A program made the position numbers and the translations under genes. From Alcanivorax nanhaiticus (GTDB lineage Bacteria; Pseudomonadota; Gammaproteobacteria; Pseudomonadales; Alcanivoracaceae), in contig NZ_ARXV01000018.1 of assembly GCF_000756665.1 (NCBI RefSeq), positions 20,426-84,425 of the forward strand: 64,000 nt of DNA, read 5' to 3'. The notes under the pieces were generated by a model, which saw only the letters and a list, made by a program, of their open reading frames with translations, ran no database searches and was not told where the DNA came from. Shown here in pieces: positions 15,718 through 24,674 of the stretch; the first letter of the stretch is position 1; each line of letters opens with the position of its first letter.

Positions 15718-16479
15718 ATGCTTAGAACACTTTTTGACCCCGTAGCCCGTTTCATGGGGTACATGCCTTCTGGGAGTAATCCCGAGGGGACGCCGGGAGA
15801 GCTTTCAGTTGCTACCGAGAGTGCCTCAATACAGCCAAGCCGCGCTCACCTGCGGCATGAGGCTGATTTCGATTACGAAAAGGCTAAACGCGGGCAGTTC
15901 TACTTCTACCACATTGGGGAAGTCAACGGATTCGCCATAGGGCAGCATGATTGGATTCCCGTATCTGTTCTTATTGGACTCCTCTCTGGCAGGGCCTGGC
16001 TAATGTGCAGGCTGGTTGATGGCACCTGGATACAAAAAGAATCCGCCCTCTGGAATGACTGGCTTGTTGCGAACGAAAAGTGCCTGCAATCTCTGGGAGA
16101 GCAGCTTCACGACTCTGAGAGTAATGCTGGCGCTGTAGAAGATTACAGCCACATCGAGGACGGAGACGTTGAAGATAAGGTGATGGTTAACGTCCGCTAC
16201 AACCGATTGGCGATGGAATACCTTCGCGTGATGGCCGTGGCATTTCCGCCGAACGCAGCGGAAAGTTTCTCTCTGGCAGAGCCACCTGAAGCTATCCGCT
16301 ACCACCAGACCGAGACAACCAGAGCCCTATACAGGGCGGTTAAGAATGCCAGGGAGTCAGCGGACCAAATGGCGGTGTCCTGGCTCCAAAAACGCGGCTT
16401 CGAGGTAGATAGCGAACACCAACTCGTGAGAGTTCCAGGGTATCAACCATTGTTCTATGTCGGCGCACAAGAGATATGA
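15718..16479 (+). CDS. Unknown soluble protein
   Basis: 253 residues without membrane segments. No motif recognised. Four bases behind the membrane protein gene and 9 bp before the next gene, so co-transcribed. It is acidic in the middle (about residues 138-160). Confidence 0.75.
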   Translation: MLRTLFDPVARFMGYMPSGSNPEGTPGELSVATESASIQPSRAHLRHEADFDYEKAKRGQFYFYHIGEVNGFAIGQHDWIPVSVLIGLLSGRAWLMCRLVDGTWIQKESALWNDWLVANEKCLQSLGEQLHDSESNAGAVEDYSHIEDGDVEDKVMVNVRYNRLAMEYLRVMAVAFPPNAAESFSLAEPPEAIRYHQTETTRALYRAVKNARESADQMAVSWLQKRGFEVDSEHQLVRVPGYQPLFYVGAQEI

Positions 16480-16488
16480 GGTAGCGCG

Positions 16489-17136
16489 ATGAAACTACGT
16501 GATCAGATGACCGAATTGTTCAACCGCTTTGGGGATGTAGAGGTTGTCACCCGCGATATGCTGGTGGCGCAGGCGGACATGATCCGCGACATCGGTGCAA
16601 AGTGCCGTGAAACTGGCTTGTTCAAGCATAGTCAGGAGCAGTTTGACGAGTTCGTAGCTGCCATCGAGGCAGATACGCCAGCGGAAGACCGACTCGTGCA
16701 GTCCTGGACGTGGTTGATGAACCGCATCGTGCAGGCTCCAACAAGCCTGCACATGAACGGAGCCATTGTCCTGACAATGCCCATAGTGGAGCGCTACCTC
16801 CCTGAAGAAACCGGACCAGGGCTTATTGTTATCCCTGAATGCGACGCTTACGCGCCAGTAGGGTGCATGGCATTGAAGGAAATCGTCAGCGAGCGCCAGC
16901 AGTGGCCGGAGGGTGCCACTTGCGCCACGCAGGAGGCCGATGGCGAGGTGCTCTACTGGGACGCCCCTGTCGAGGCCGTAATTGAAGGTCGCCACAAGGG
17001 AGTCAAGGATGGAATGATTTCCCATATCGGCATCAAGCATCAGGTGGATGCCTGGTATGCGGATGACGACAAACTACAACTGGCGCGTGACTGGATTACC
17101 GCAGTTGTTACACCAGAACAAATCAACTTCTCGTAA
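16489..17136 (+). CDS. Unknown soluble protein
   Basis: 215 residues, acidic, no membrane segment. GAGGTAG precedes the start. No family recognised; four cysteines are scattered, without a metal-site spacing. Confidence 0.75.
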   Translation: MKLRDQMTELFNRFGDVEVVTRDMLVAQADMIRDIGAKCRETGLFKHSQEQFDEFVAAIEADTPAEDRLVQSWTWLMNRIVQAPTSLHMNGAIVLTMPIVERYLPEETGPGLIVIPECDAYAPVGCMALKEIVSERQQWPEGATCATQEADGEVLYWDAPVEAVIEGRHKGVKDGMISHIGIKHQVDAWYADDDKLQLARDWITAVVTPEQINFS

Positions 17137-17161
17137 CCCACAACCAAGAGGAACCTATTGA

Positions 17162-17839
17162 GTGGCTACAAAAAACGACTTTTTCTTTGGGGAATACTAC
17201 ACAGAGGGAGGTGCGTCCATCTCCCTTCGCAAAATTGAAGATGTTGCCGGTATGGTGGAACCGGACTTCTTTGTCCGCCAACTAAATCGCTTCTTGGCTC
17301 AGCACGGCGGACGGGTAAGGTTGTCGGACGGTACGTCTCACCCTCCATTCTGGAAGTTCATCGACAGCATTCCTCCCTCATCGGTCGGCTACATCGAGAT
17401 TTATGCGCGGACTGACATCAACAACAACGTGGACGCCACTCTGGCCTGCGACATCGTATTGGAAAATGGTGTCGTGTCCGTGGTCCCCCACTGGTGCGCA
17501 TACAAGGACATCCGGGCGGATGAGATTGTCTCGACGCTACTGGTCCCGCTCTATCTGAAAGGGCTTCACATCCGAACCTATCTTCGCTGGGAAGATGGCA
17601 AGACCGACAAGCTGACCAGTGGGATGGACTGGGGCCATGAGGACGTGCTGAAAGCGGTCTTCAAACTCTCCAAGTACCCTTCAGCAGCCGTGGCGATGTG
17701 TACTGATGACGAGAGGCGGGTTCGGTACAACCTCCGGGAGCTGAAGCTCGCCAATGAGGTGGCGAAAGAAAACTTGAGCGGCGAGGCGGCTTGGGAGAGC
17801 CTGCGCAAACGCCGTGAAACCCCGGCTGACGCCGAATAA
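17162..17839 (+). CDS. Unknown soluble protein
   Basis: 225 residues from GTG with GAGGAA upstream. The C-terminal 30 residues are charged and helical. No family recognised. It is the last of a three-gene group of unknowns before the HU gene. Confidence 0.75.
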   Translation: MATKNDFFFGEYYTEGGASISLRKIEDVAGMVEPDFFVRQLNRFLAQHGGRVRLSDGTSHPPFWKFIDSIPPSSVGYIEIYARTDINNNVDATLACDIVLENGVVSVVPHWCAYKDIRADEIVSTLLVPLYLKGLHIRTYLRWEDGKTDKLTSGMDWGHEDVLKAVFKLSKYPSAAVAMCTDDERRVRYNLRELKLANEVAKENLSGEAAWESLRKRRETPADAE

Positions 17840-17870
17840 TCCACAACACCCAACGAATTGGAGCAATCCT

Positions 17871-18149
17871 ATGAACAAAAAAGAACTCGTAGAGAAGGTC
17901 GCGGAACAAGCGGACCTTAGCCTGGCGCAAGCCGACCGTGCCATCAAGTCCATGACCGATGCCGTAACCAAGGAATTGGCTGGCGGTGGGAGTGTAGCGC
18001 TGACAGGTTTCGGCGTCTTCCAGGTGAAGGAACGTGCCGAGCGCTCAGGCCGCAACCCGCAAACAGGTGAAACCATTAAGATCGCCGCAGCCAAACAACC
18101 CAGCTTCAAGGCGGGTAAGGGGCTGAAGGATGCCGTAAACGGCAAGTAG
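17871..18149 (+). CDS. HU-family DNA-binding protein
   Basis: 92 residues, the usual HU length. It has [20 protein letters not shown], the [13 protein letters not shown] beta arm base and [11 protein letters not shown], the conserved DNA-arm motif. It bends DNA as a homo- or heterodimer with host HU/IHF. A plasmid copy could help oriV or oriT complexes. It is followed three bases later by palindrome A and a GC hairpin. Confidence 0.95.
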   Translation: MNKKELVEKVAEQADLSLAQADRAIKSMTDAVTKELAGGGSVALTGFGVFQVKERAERSGRNPQTGETIKIAAAKQPSFKAGKGLKDAVNGK

Positions 18150-18151
18150 AT

Positions 18152-18167
18152 CTTTCACATGTGAAAG
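18152..18167. repeat. Palindrome family A, copy 4
   Basis: Perfect CTTTCACATGTGAAAG directly after the HU stop codon. Confidence 0.9.
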
Positions 18168-18170
18168 AAA

Positions 18171-18190
18171 AGGCCGGGGCAACCCGGCCT
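18171..18190 (+). terminator. GC hairpin after HU gene
   Basis: AGGCCGGG-GCAA-CCCGGCCT is a perfect 8-bp stem. A T run is missing, so termination may be partial. Confidence 0.5.
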
Positions 18191-18285
18191 GAACCCATGG
18201 CAATTCCCTTAGCTTTTTTCTCTCTCGGTTGCATTTTCTGATGCTGTGATATTCTGAGAGTAAGAAATGAGTTGAGGAAATCGCC

Positions 18286-18615
18286 ATGAAAACTATCCGC
18301 CCAATTTACGCAGTAATCGCTCTGACCGCTGGTCTACTTGAACTGTTCTTTATCGGTGCAAGCGAAGTGCCAGTGACGTGGGTTATCAGCCTCCTGTGCT
18401 GGGGCGGTTCAATGGTGGCGCAGATGGTTCGCTCAGTGGTGACTCCCTCTGCAATCGCAGAGCCTCACGGATGGACCGCGAGCTATGCCGGTGCTGGCGC
18501 AGCGCCTCGCAAAACCGCTTTCAGGTCCACCAGCGTCTTTGATGACTCTCCTAATGGCCGTGGCGGCATCAATGAAATCTTTTCTGGTGACGATCCGTTC
18601 GGTGAGTTCCTGTGA
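18286..18615 (+). CDS. Small membrane protein, unknown
   Basis: 109 residues, two hydrophobic helices (about 7-25 and 29-48), then a soluble Gly/Ser-rich tail. GAGGAAAT precedes the start. A possible promoter TTGCAT with TATTCT lies at about 18230-18258. Overlaps the ASCH gene. Confidence 0.75.
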   Translation: MKTIRPIYAVIALTAGLLELFFIGASEVPVTWVISLLCWGGSMVAQMVRSVVTPSAIAEPHGWTASYAGAGAAPRKTAFRSTSVFDDSPNGRGGINEIFSGDDPFGEFL

Positions 18616-18926
18616 GCTTTTCGTCCACCAGCCATGCTCAGAGGTTGAACATGTCGAGAATTCTTCACTTGCCAGTAAAGGCGGTGTACTTCCATCAGAT
18701 TAAGGCCGGTACGAAGCCCTTTGAATACCGGCTGGTCACGGACCACTGGAGGAAACGAATCGAGGGGAAGGAGTTTGATGAAGTTCATATCAAGCTCGGC
18801 TACCCAAAGGCTGGAGACCGCTCACGAACCCTTATCCGCCCCTGGAGAGGGTACGAGCGCCAAACGATAACGCACCCGCATTTTGGCCCGGACCCGGTAG
18901 AGGTCTTCGCTGTGCGGGTTAACTGA
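18612..18926 (+). CDS. ASCH-domain protein
   Basis: 104 residues from GTG overlapping the previous stop, or 91 from the ATG at 18651. LPVKAVYFHQIKAGTKPFEYR and the closing DPVEVFAVRV are typical of ASCH/PUA-like beta-barrel proteins that bind RNA or modified nucleotides. The role on plasmids is not known. Confidence 0.8.
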   Translation: MSFSSTSHAQRLNMSRILHLPVKAVYFHQIKAGTKPFEYRLVTDHWRKRIEGKEFDEVHIKLGYPKAGDRSRTLIRPWRGYERQTITHPHFGPDPVEVFAVRVN

Positions 18927-18947
18927 ATTTTTGCAATGGAGAGACCT

Positions 18948-19187
18948 ATGAGTGAATTTAAGCGAGAGCGCCGCTATCTGGTAGCAAAGGTGCGTGATGT
19001 TGAGGCCGCCCTGAGTGATGATGACAAGCGCCAGCTATCGGCCCTGATGGACAAGGTTGAGCACCATCGAGAGCAGCAGGGAAAACCCCCTCTGGAATGC
19101 GTTGTTGTGGAATCCGACTGGCCCAACTACCAGGAGACGTGGGATAGCGTCCAAGAAGTATGGGAAGCCAACCAGGGCAAAGCCTGA
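18948..19187 (+). CDS. Small charged protein, unknown
   Basis: 79 residues from the ATG after GGAGAGACCT; the ATG at 18936 lies within that ribosome site. Strongly charged and helical. The stop is one base before the next start. Confidence 0.7.
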   Translation: MSEFKRERRYLVAKVRDVEAALSDDDKRQLSALMDKVEHHREQQGKPPLECVVVESDWPNYQETWDSVQEVWEANQGKA

Positions 19188-19188
19188 G

Positions 19189-19719
19189 ATGTTGCGACGT
19201 GACAACTTTGCGGGGCAGCCGGTTCGCGATGGATTGTTGGCGGCCTGCCTGCTTGGGCTTCTGTTGTTCTACTGGTCCAGTCTGGACAGTTACCTGTCTT
19301 CTTTATCGAACCCCCTTCCAATGAAGTTTGTTTTCGCCACGTCCCTACTGGTTGCGGTGATATACGAGGTGAAGGGGAGTCGGCGGCGGGAAGCAGCCAT
19401 TGCTGTACTCACAACAGCGGTGATCTTCGCTATCGCACCGTGGCTGGCCGCTGAGTATCGCGAGTGGTATCTGGGTATCATTGAGGAGCTGAAGGCTGCT
19501 GAGGGTGCTGTAGACGTTATAGGGGCTGAATACGTTCGCGCAGTCGATAACCCAGCGGTCGGGATTGGTGCCTGCTTTGCCATGGCTCTGGCAACCGTAA
19601 GAATGCCGTTCCAACGGGTTATCAGGTCAACTCTTTGGAAGGTGTTCATCGTCGGTAAGCGAGAGGCTCTGTGCCCCCACTGTGGACAGCACATAGAAAG
19701 CAAAAGTGTTGCAACGTGA
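19189..19719 (+). CDS. Membrane protein with C-terminal zinc-ribbon motif
   Basis: 176 residues. About four hydrophobic segments (near 16-30, 44-60, 66-84, 115-135) and a C-terminal CPHCGQHI knuckle. Only one CxxC pair is present, so zinc binding would need a dimer. Copies of repeat B overlap both the start codon region and the stop codon of this gene, an arrangement seen nowhere else in the window. Confidence 0.75.
   Translation: MLRRDNFAGQPVRDGLLAACLLGLLLFYWSSLDSYLSSLSNPLPMKFVFATSLLVAVIYEVKGSRRREAAIAVLTTAVIFAIAPWLAAEYREWYLGIIEELKAAEGAVDVIGAEYVRAVDNPAVGIGACFAMALATVRMPFQRVIRSTLWKVFIVGKREALCPHCGQHIESKSVAT
19191..19206. repeat. Repeat family B, copy 2
   Basis: GTTGCGACGTGACAAC, codons 1-6 of the gene at 19189. 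Confidence 0.85.
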
Positions 19720-19723
19720 CAAC
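19708..19723. repeat. Repeat family B, copy 3
   Basis: GTTGCAACGTGACAAC, over the stop codon of the gene at 19189. Confidence 0.85.
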
Positions 19724-19795
19724 ATGAGGGGCGTGTATCTTAAACACCGGGGCACCAGCTTAACCGCTGTTTGCCGCGTATCAGTCTGACCCGTC

Positions 19796-19834
19796 TTGAC
19801 AATAGCCTGCGACCTATATAGGATACAGCCTATA
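19796..19834 (+). promoter_or_regulatory. Promoter and operator of the toxin-antitoxin operon
   Basis: TTGACA, 17 bp, TAGGAT. The palindromes CCTATATAGG (19813-19822) and TATAGG-N6-CCTATA (19817-19834) cover the -10, fitting autorepression by the HTH antitoxin. Confidence 0.8.
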
Positions 19835-19850
19835 ACGAAAGGTAAGAACC

Positions 19851-20201
19851 ATGTGGGAGATAAGAACTACTGACACGTTTGATGAATGGCTCGATGCGCT
19901 GGACGACACCGACCGGGAAAACGTGATTGCGGCTATGATTGTGTTACGACAGAAGGGGCCGCTGCTGTCACGCCCCTACGCTGATACGGTGAAGGGGTCG
20001 GCACACAAGAACATGAAAGAACTCAGGGTGCAAAGCAAAGGAAATCCAATACGGGCCTTTTTTGCCTTTGACCCAAACAGGGCAGCCATTCTGCTCTGTG
20101 CCGGTGAGAAAACCGGAAAGGAAAAGCGTTTTTATGAGGAGATGATCCCGGTGGCCGATAGAGAGTTTTCGGCTCATCTGGACACACTCCATGAGAGGTG
20201 A
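19851..20201 (+). CDS. higB: HigB/RelE-superfamily toxin (Gp49-like)
   Basis: 116 residues. WEIRTTDTFDEWLDAL, then VKGSAHKNMKELRVQSKGNPIRAFFAFDPNRAAILLCAGEKTGKEKRFY follows the phage Gp49/HigB pattern. Such toxins cut mRNA at the ribosome. Toxin precedes antitoxin, as in HigBA, and the genes overlap by ATGA-like spacing. It should stabilise the plasmid by killing cells that lose it. Confidence 0.9.
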   Translation: MWEIRTTDTFDEWLDALDDTDRENVIAAMIVLRQKGPLLSRPYADTVKGSAHKNMKELRVQSKGNPIRAFFAFDPNRAAILLCAGEKTGKEKRFYEEMIPVADREFSAHLDTLHER

Positions 20202-20509
20202 GTGACATGGCTAGGACATTAGATCAGATCCTGGAGACCGAAAAGCCCGAAGTAGTGGCAAACGCCAGGGCCAAGGCAGAAGCAATTCTGCTGAACATCC
20301 ACCTGGGGGAAATCCGCTCCCTGATGGAAAAGACGCAAACAGATATGGCTGAAGCCCTCGGCGTCAAGCAGCCAACCGTTGCTGGCATGGAGAAGGCTGG
20401 CAAAGACCTGAAGCTCTCCAGCCTGAAGCGATACATCGAGGCAGGGGGAGGGAAGGTACGGCTCGACATCGAGCTGCCCGATGGAAAGCATCACGGCTTT
20501 GTGTTGTAG
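20198..20509 (+). CDS. higA: HigA-like XRE-family antitoxin
   Basis: 103 residues from GTG, or 100 from ATG at 20207. The helix-turn-helix is at about residues 46-66 (TQTDMAEALGVKQPTVAGME). It neutralises the toxin and probably binds the TATAGG-N6-CCTATA operator upstream. Confidence 0.9.
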   Translation: MSDMARTLDQILETEKPEVVANARAKAEAILLNIHLGEIRSLMEKTQTDMAEALGVKQPTVAGMEKAGKDLKLSSLKRYIEAGGGKVRLDIELPDGKHHGFVL

Positions 20510-20517
20510 CCATAGTT

Positions 20518-20533
20518 GTTGCAACGTGACAAC
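20518..20533. repeat. Repeat family B, copy 4
   Basis: GTTGCAACGTGACAAC, 9 bp after the antitoxin stop. Confidence 0.85.
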
Positions 20534-20621
20534 TTAAATCCTTCAGATGCCATGGCTGACCAGCCGTGGCATTTTTGTTTACCCCTCCCGGAATAATCCA
20601 ACACGGTACTGGCTTGGTGGG

Positions 20622-20637
20622 CTTTCACATGTGAAAG
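20622..20637. repeat. Palindrome family A, copy 5
   Basis: Perfect CTTTCACATGTGAAAG, 21 bp upstream of the promoter at 20659. Confidence 0.9.
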
Positions 20638-20658
20638 CTGCTGGCCCTTTCACGTTTA

Positions 20659-20686
20659 TTGTCGTATCATAAAACGATTCTATAAA
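20659..20686 (+). promoter_or_regulatory. ATCAT-family promoter
   Basis: TTGTCG, 16 bp containing ATCATAAAACGAT, then TATAAA; 17 bp before the start at 20703, which also has GGGAGGAG. Confidence 0.75.
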
Positions 20687-20702
20687 CGGGAGGAGAAAGT
20701 AC

Positions 20703-21038
20703 ATGGTTCAACAAAGTGGCCGGGGCAAGTTGACCCCCGAAATCAAGGCTAAGTCCGAGGAGCTGCTTGGGTATGCCATCACCCAGCGCGAACTGAGGCT
20801 GATGCCATACATCCAGCACGTCATGATGAACGACCAACGACTGGATCTGAATCGGATCAATAGCGAGGAGCGAGAAATCGTCAGCAACTGGCGTAAGCAC
20901 GGGTTTCTTGAGGGCGGGGCGGGGCCGATGGTTATTTCCCGGCGTTTCTGGGATGCCATCAATGACCTGATGTGGATGGCTTACGTGAACTATCACGGCG
21001 AGGCCGACCCCGTTCATGTGGGAGGTGGCGATGCTTGA
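20703..21038 (+). CDS. Unknown small protein, first gene of nuclease operon
   Basis: 111 residues, helical and soluble. No family recognised. Directly behind an ATCAT-family promoter; overlaps the next gene by 8 bp. Confidence 0.8.
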   Translation: MVQQSGRGKLTPEIKAKSEELLGYAITQRELRLMPYIQHVMMNDQRLDLNRINSEEREIVSNWRKHGFLEGGAGPMVISRRFWDAINDLMWMAYVNYHGEADPVHVGGGDA

Positions 21039-21267
21039 GACCAAAGAACTGGTGGCGCTCCGAGACGAGATAAACGAAGCCATCAAAACGTCGCGTCGGT
21101 TAGACCGGTGCCACCAGCAATTTCTCACCAGACGGAAGGACGGCATCACTCGCGCCAGACAAACAAGTTATGCGGCACAAAGCGCAAGCCTGGCAGCCAG
21201 TCTCAAGGCGGAAGTGAACGGGGTTAAGCAAACGGCTTGCACAGTGCTGAATCTGGTAAGGGGGTGA
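21031..21267 (+). CDS. Small helical protein, unknown
   Basis: 78 residues from ATG with GGAGGTGGC upstream. Charged, probably coiled coil. It is one base from the next gene. Confidence 0.75.
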   Translation: MLETKELVALRDEINEAIKTSRRLDRCHQQFLTRRKDGITRARQTSYAAQSASLAASLKAEVNGVKQTACTVLNLVRG

Positions 21268-21268
21268 T

Positions 21269-22204
21269 ATGGAGACAAGCATTCAGAACTATGCGGCGTC
21301 TGCACAGACACTCCAAGCGAAACAGGCAGAGCATCAAGCTCAGGTAGATGCGGCGCTGGAAGAATTGAATCGGCTGGTAACCGCCCGGAACCAACTGGGT
21401 TGGTGGGACAAACTGAAGTCCATGTGGGGTTACAACCGGCTGGTGGATGAACAAAAGGCAGCGGTCAAACGCGCCCGCAATGCGATTGCACGGGCAGAGC
21501 GTGAGCACAAGACCAACCAGGTTGGTTGTCTGCGTGAGTTACTTGACCTGTCCATTGCGGGGAGTCAAAGGCGAGCCGAAATTCATGACCTGGCCCGGAT
21601 ATTCCAGGCCGTCAAAGAAATCCACCAGGGCAACAAGCAACTTGTCCAGCTCGGGGAGAAGGCCCTGCGAGAGATCGGGGAAGCTGACTCTGCCGTGTCC
21701 TCAGCACAAACCATGGAAGTGTTCGACCTCGCCACGGACAACAAGGGTATTTCCCTCATGTCCTCGATGTCAAATATGGATGCCAGCAGCGAAATGGATG
21801 ATGCCCGCAGAGCGGTAAAGGAGTTTGCGCGAGCAGCGCAGCAGCACCAGGAACGGATTGAAGCACTCAACCACGATATGACGCTTGAGGTGATCGACCT
21901 GGGGCTCGATCTATTTGACGTTACCGGCTGGTTCGACGTGGGCAGCGTTCTCTCCCTGATGAGTCTCTCCTCGGCCAGCTCGGCGCTGGATGACGCTGAG
22001 CGGAAAGTGAAGCGAATGCTTGAGCCACTGAGGAGCGCTGAAAGGGCATCAGCGGAGGAATACCGCCGTGATAAAGATGCTCTTGTTTCTGCCAAGCGAG
22101 AGGTCTTCCAGACTGCACTGCTTGCTCTTCAGGAGCGAGGACTCCAGCTCCCTACGAATGAAACAGTCCAGCGCGTAATAGAAAATCACAAGATCGAACT
22201 ATGA
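21269..22204 (+). CDS. Coiled-coil protein, unknown
   Basis: 311 residues with long helical stretches (about 10-135 and 180-300) rich in Ala, Glu, Gln and Lys, broken by hydrophobic patches near 170 and 220-245. Looks like a structural or membrane-remodelling coiled coil. No enzyme motif seen. Co-transcribed with 20703-23722. Confidence 0.8.
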   Translation: METSIQNYAASAQTLQAKQAEHQAQVDAALEELNRLVTARNQLGWWDKLKSMWGYNRLVDEQKAAVKRARNAIARAEREHKTNQVGCLRELLDLSIAGSQRRAEIHDLARIFQAVKEIHQGNKQLVQLGEKALREIGEADSAVSSAQTMEVFDLATDNKGISLMSSMSNMDASSEMDDARRAVKEFARAAQQHQERIEALNHDMTLEVIDLGLDLFDVTGWFDVGSVLSLMSLSSASSALDDAERKVKRMLEPLRSAERASAEEYRRDKDALVSAKREVFQTALLALQERGLQLPTNETVQRVIENHKIEL

Positions 22205-22288
22205 GCCCGAATTGGGCAGCTAGACGTGCCTCCCCTGAGACACAAGCAGGGGAGAATAGCAGCAGGTGCTTTTAACAGCGGAGGAAAC

Positions 22289-23233
22289 ATGAAGAAAATA
22301 CTGTGCCTGCTGCTGGCGCTGGTGGCTTCGTCACCAGTGTTGGCAGACATTGATAATTTTCGAGAATCCAAGGCCATGCTGAAAGAGCATGTCTATCTGG
22401 ATCAAACGCGGGGTGGAGAAGGGACATTCTACTGCGGGTGTGACTGGCGCTGGGTTGGCGAATCCGGTGGCCGGGTAGATGCGTCGTCCTGCGGATATGA
22501 AGTCCGGGCTCAGGAGAATCGTGCTGAGCGAACAGAGTGGGAGCATGTTGTCCCTGCCTGGGTGATGGGTCACCAGCGTCAATGCTGGCAGGATGGTGGT
22601 CGGCGAAATTGCCGTTCGACCGATCCCGTCTTCCAAGTGATGGAAGCGGATCCGCACAACCTGGTGGTGAGTGTAGGGGAGGCGAATGCTGACCGTTCAA
22701 ACTTTGAGTATGGTGTGCTGGCAGACAAACCAACCCCGTATGGCCGGTGTGATCTTGAAGTGGACTTCAAGCAGCGTGTTGTAGAGCCACGGGATGCTGT
22801 CAAAGGGCAAATCGCTCGAATCTACTTCTACATCCACGACCGTTACGACTTACGCATGAGCCGTCAGCAACAGCAGCTTATGATGGCTTGGCATCGTCAA
22901 TACCCCGTGACGACCTGGGAGCGTGAGCGGGACGCGAGAATCGCAAGGATGGTCGGCCACAACAACCCGTTCGTCACAGGCGAACAACAGTGGACACTCG
23001 GCCACAAGAATACTGCTGAAGGGCTCAAGTCTTTTGGAGAGGCGACTCTGGCTTCGTTCGATGCTCCTGAAGTCCATGGGGGTGGGATCCGAGGCAACCG
23101 CAACAGCAAGATTTACCACTTACCGGAAGGTTGCCCCAGCTACGACCGGGTGAGTCCCCGCAATGTGATTGAGTTCTCCTCCGAATCGGAGGCCCAATCC
23201 GCTGGTTATCGCAAAGCTGGTAATTGCCGGTAA
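22289..23233 (+). CDS. Secreted endonuclease I with C-terminal metal-binding domain
   Basis: 314 residues. Start ATG has GGAGGAA upstream. Signal peptide of about 20 residues (MKKILCLLLALVASSPVLA). The nuclease core carries the beta-beta-alpha-metal motif EWEHVVPAW (catalytic His) and ADPHNLV (metal-binding Asn) of EndA/Vvn periplasmic nucleases. The core cysteines should form disulfides. An added C-terminal segment (about 265-314, SKIYHLPEGCPSYDRV to AGNC) is the Ada-like or sunset-type module often fused to exported nucleases. It would act in the periplasm. A nuclease there could cut incoming DNA. Confidence 0.92.
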   Translation: MKKILCLLLALVASSPVLADIDNFRESKAMLKEHVYLDQTRGGEGTFYCGCDWRWVGESGGRVDASSCGYEVRAQENRAERTEWEHVVPAWVMGHQRQCWQDGGRRNCRSTDPVFQVMEADPHNLVVSVGEANADRSNFEYGVLADKPTPYGRCDLEVDFKQRVVEPRDAVKGQIARIYFYIHDRYDLRMSRQQQQLMMAWHRQYPVTTWERERDARIARMVGHNNPFVTGEQQWTLGHKNTAEGLKSFGEATLASFDAPEVHGGGIRGNRNSKIYHLPEGCPSYDRVSPRNVIEFSSESEAQSAGYRKAGNCR

Positions 23234-23242
23234 GGGGGCGAC

Positions 23243-23722
23243 ATGGCCGCAAGCGCTGAACATGACAAGCTGGTCTCGATGACAGCCAGGTGGTTCAAAC
23301 GCCAAGGTTTCGCAGTTGTCGCGACTGAACTGGCGAGTTACGGCAACAGGGAGCAACCAGACGTATATGCCTGTCGGCAGTCGTGCTCTGCAATGGCTGA
23401 GATAAAAGTCAGTAGGGCAGACTTCTTTGCCGACGCTAAAAAGCCTGAGCGAGCGCAAGGCGGGTTGGGGCACTACCGGTTCTATGTCTGCCCGGAGGGG
23501 ATGATACAACCAGGGGAATTGCCGCAGGGGTGGGGGCTGCTGTATGCCATAGGCCGCAGCATCTCCCCGGTGCTCATGCCGAAGGGGAACATGTGGCCGG
23601 GTCCAAAGAATTTGGACGACAATTGGGGACCGTTCGCGCATGATGAAGACGGCGACGCCGCCCGAGCAGCCCTGTTTTCGATTGCCCGGAGGCTGGCAGC
23701 CGGGAAACCGACCTACACCTAA
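23243..23722 (+). CDS. PD-(D/E)XK-fold nuclease-like protein (MmcB-like)
   Basis: 159 residues. HDKLVSMTARWFKRQGFAVVATEL, then REQPDVYAC and AEIKVSRADFFAD show the E, D and E-x-K of the restriction-endonuclease fold. The LGHYRFYVCPEG stretch after that is common in the same family. Likely a DNA repair or end-processing enzyme. Last gene of its operon, followed by a clear terminator. Confidence 0.85.
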   Translation: MAASAEHDKLVSMTARWFKRQGFAVVATELASYGNREQPDVYACRQSCSAMAEIKVSRADFFADAKKPERAQGGLGHYRFYVCPEGMIQPGELPQGWGLLYAIGRSISPVLMPKGNMWPGPKNLDDNWGPFAHDEDGDAARAALFSIARRLAAGKPTYT

Positions 23723-23740
23723 GTACGTTACGACAGAACA

Positions 23741-23766
23741 AAGCGGCTACTGAGCCGCTTTTTTTG
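23741..23766 (+). terminator. Rho-independent terminator
   Basis: GCGGCT-actg-AGCCGC stem followed by seven Ts. Confidence 0.9.
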
Positions 23767-23801
23767 TGGCAGGATTGTCATAACAGAACTATAAAAAGAT
23801 A

Positions 23802-23830
23802 TTGTAGTATCATAAAATGGGTTGTAGAAT
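23802..23830 (+). promoter_or_regulatory. ATCAT-family promoter of parAB
   Basis: TTGTAG, 17 bp with ATCATAAAATGGG, TAGAAT; palindrome A (one mismatch) begins at the next base, over the expected transcription start. Confidence 0.75.
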
Positions 23831-23846
23831 CTTTCACATGTGAAAC
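23831..23846. repeat. Palindrome family A, copy 6
   Basis: CTTTCACATGTGAAAC, one mismatch, directly downstream of the parA -10. Confidence 0.85.
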
Positions 23847-23885
23847 TCGGAGGGGACCGCCCCTGCAATTATTAACGAGGTATGT

Positions 23886-24671
23886 ATGGCAAAAGTGATT
23901 AGCTACGCCAACCAAAAAGGGGGCGTAGGCAAGAGCACTCTTTGTATCCAGACAGCCTTTTATCTTTCCCTCAAGAGAAAGAAAAAAGTTCTTGTTGTGG
24001 ATATGGATGGGCAGGGGAACACCTCCAGTCGATTGGCTCCCAGAGTGGTTGATGACGATGGCTCCTTTGAGCCCATTTTGTCGGGCACCAAGACAGCGGA
24101 GCTTTTCCAAGATTCATTGGAGAGTATCGAAGTCATCAAGTGCCCGGCTGGTATGGACCTGATACACACGCCGAAAAATGACCCGGCGCTGTTCGAGATG
24201 GAAGCGGTCCCTCTGGATCAGGCGATGAACCCTGCAAGGAACCTTGCTGAGCTGTTTGAGCAGTACGATTATGTGTTGATCGACTGCCCGCCAAGCCTTG
24301 GACGTAAGCTGGTGGCCGCATTAGCGATGTCCACCCATGTCGTCTGTCCAGTAAAACTCTCCGGTTTCGCCGTAGATGGCGTGGAAGGTCTCCTCAATAC
24401 GATTCTGGGTATCCGGGAAGGCTACAACAACCATTTGAACATCCTGGGCATCATCATCAACGACATGGACCGCTCAGTGAATCACGACCGCTCACTGAAG
24501 GAGCTGGAAGGTTCGGTTCCGGAGCTGCTGTTCAAGCACAAGATTATGCACCGCCCACCTCTGGATTCCGCCATCACTGAAGGGATCCCGGTATGGCAAC
24601 TTCGCTACGGCCACGTAGCAGCCAAAGAGGTTGAGGCGGTATTGAAAGAACTGTTAGCTAAAGTGGGGTAA
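23886..24671 (+). CDS. parA: ParA partition ATPase
   Basis: 261 residues. Deviant Walker A KGGVGKSTL (about residues 11-19), Walker A' VLVVDMDGQGN and Walker B VLIDCPPSLG are in order. The protein lacks the N-terminal HTH of type Ia ParA. It moves the plasmid over the nucleoid with ParB. Three bases separate it from parB. The promoter holds two operator families, so regulation is probably by more than one factor. Confidence 0.95.
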   Translation: MAKVISYANQKGGVGKSTLCIQTAFYLSLKRKKKVLVVDMDGQGNTSSRLAPRVVDDDGSFEPILSGTKTAELFQDSLESIEVIKCPAGMDLIHTPKNDPALFEMEAVPLDQAMNPARNLAELFEQYDYVLIDCPPSLGRKLVAALAMSTHVVCPVKLSGFAVDGVEGLLNTILGIREGYNNHLNILGIIINDMDRSVNHDRSLKELEGSVPELLFKHKIMHRPPLDSAITEGIPVWQLRYGHVAAKEVEAVLKELLAKVG

Positions 24672-24674
24672 CAC

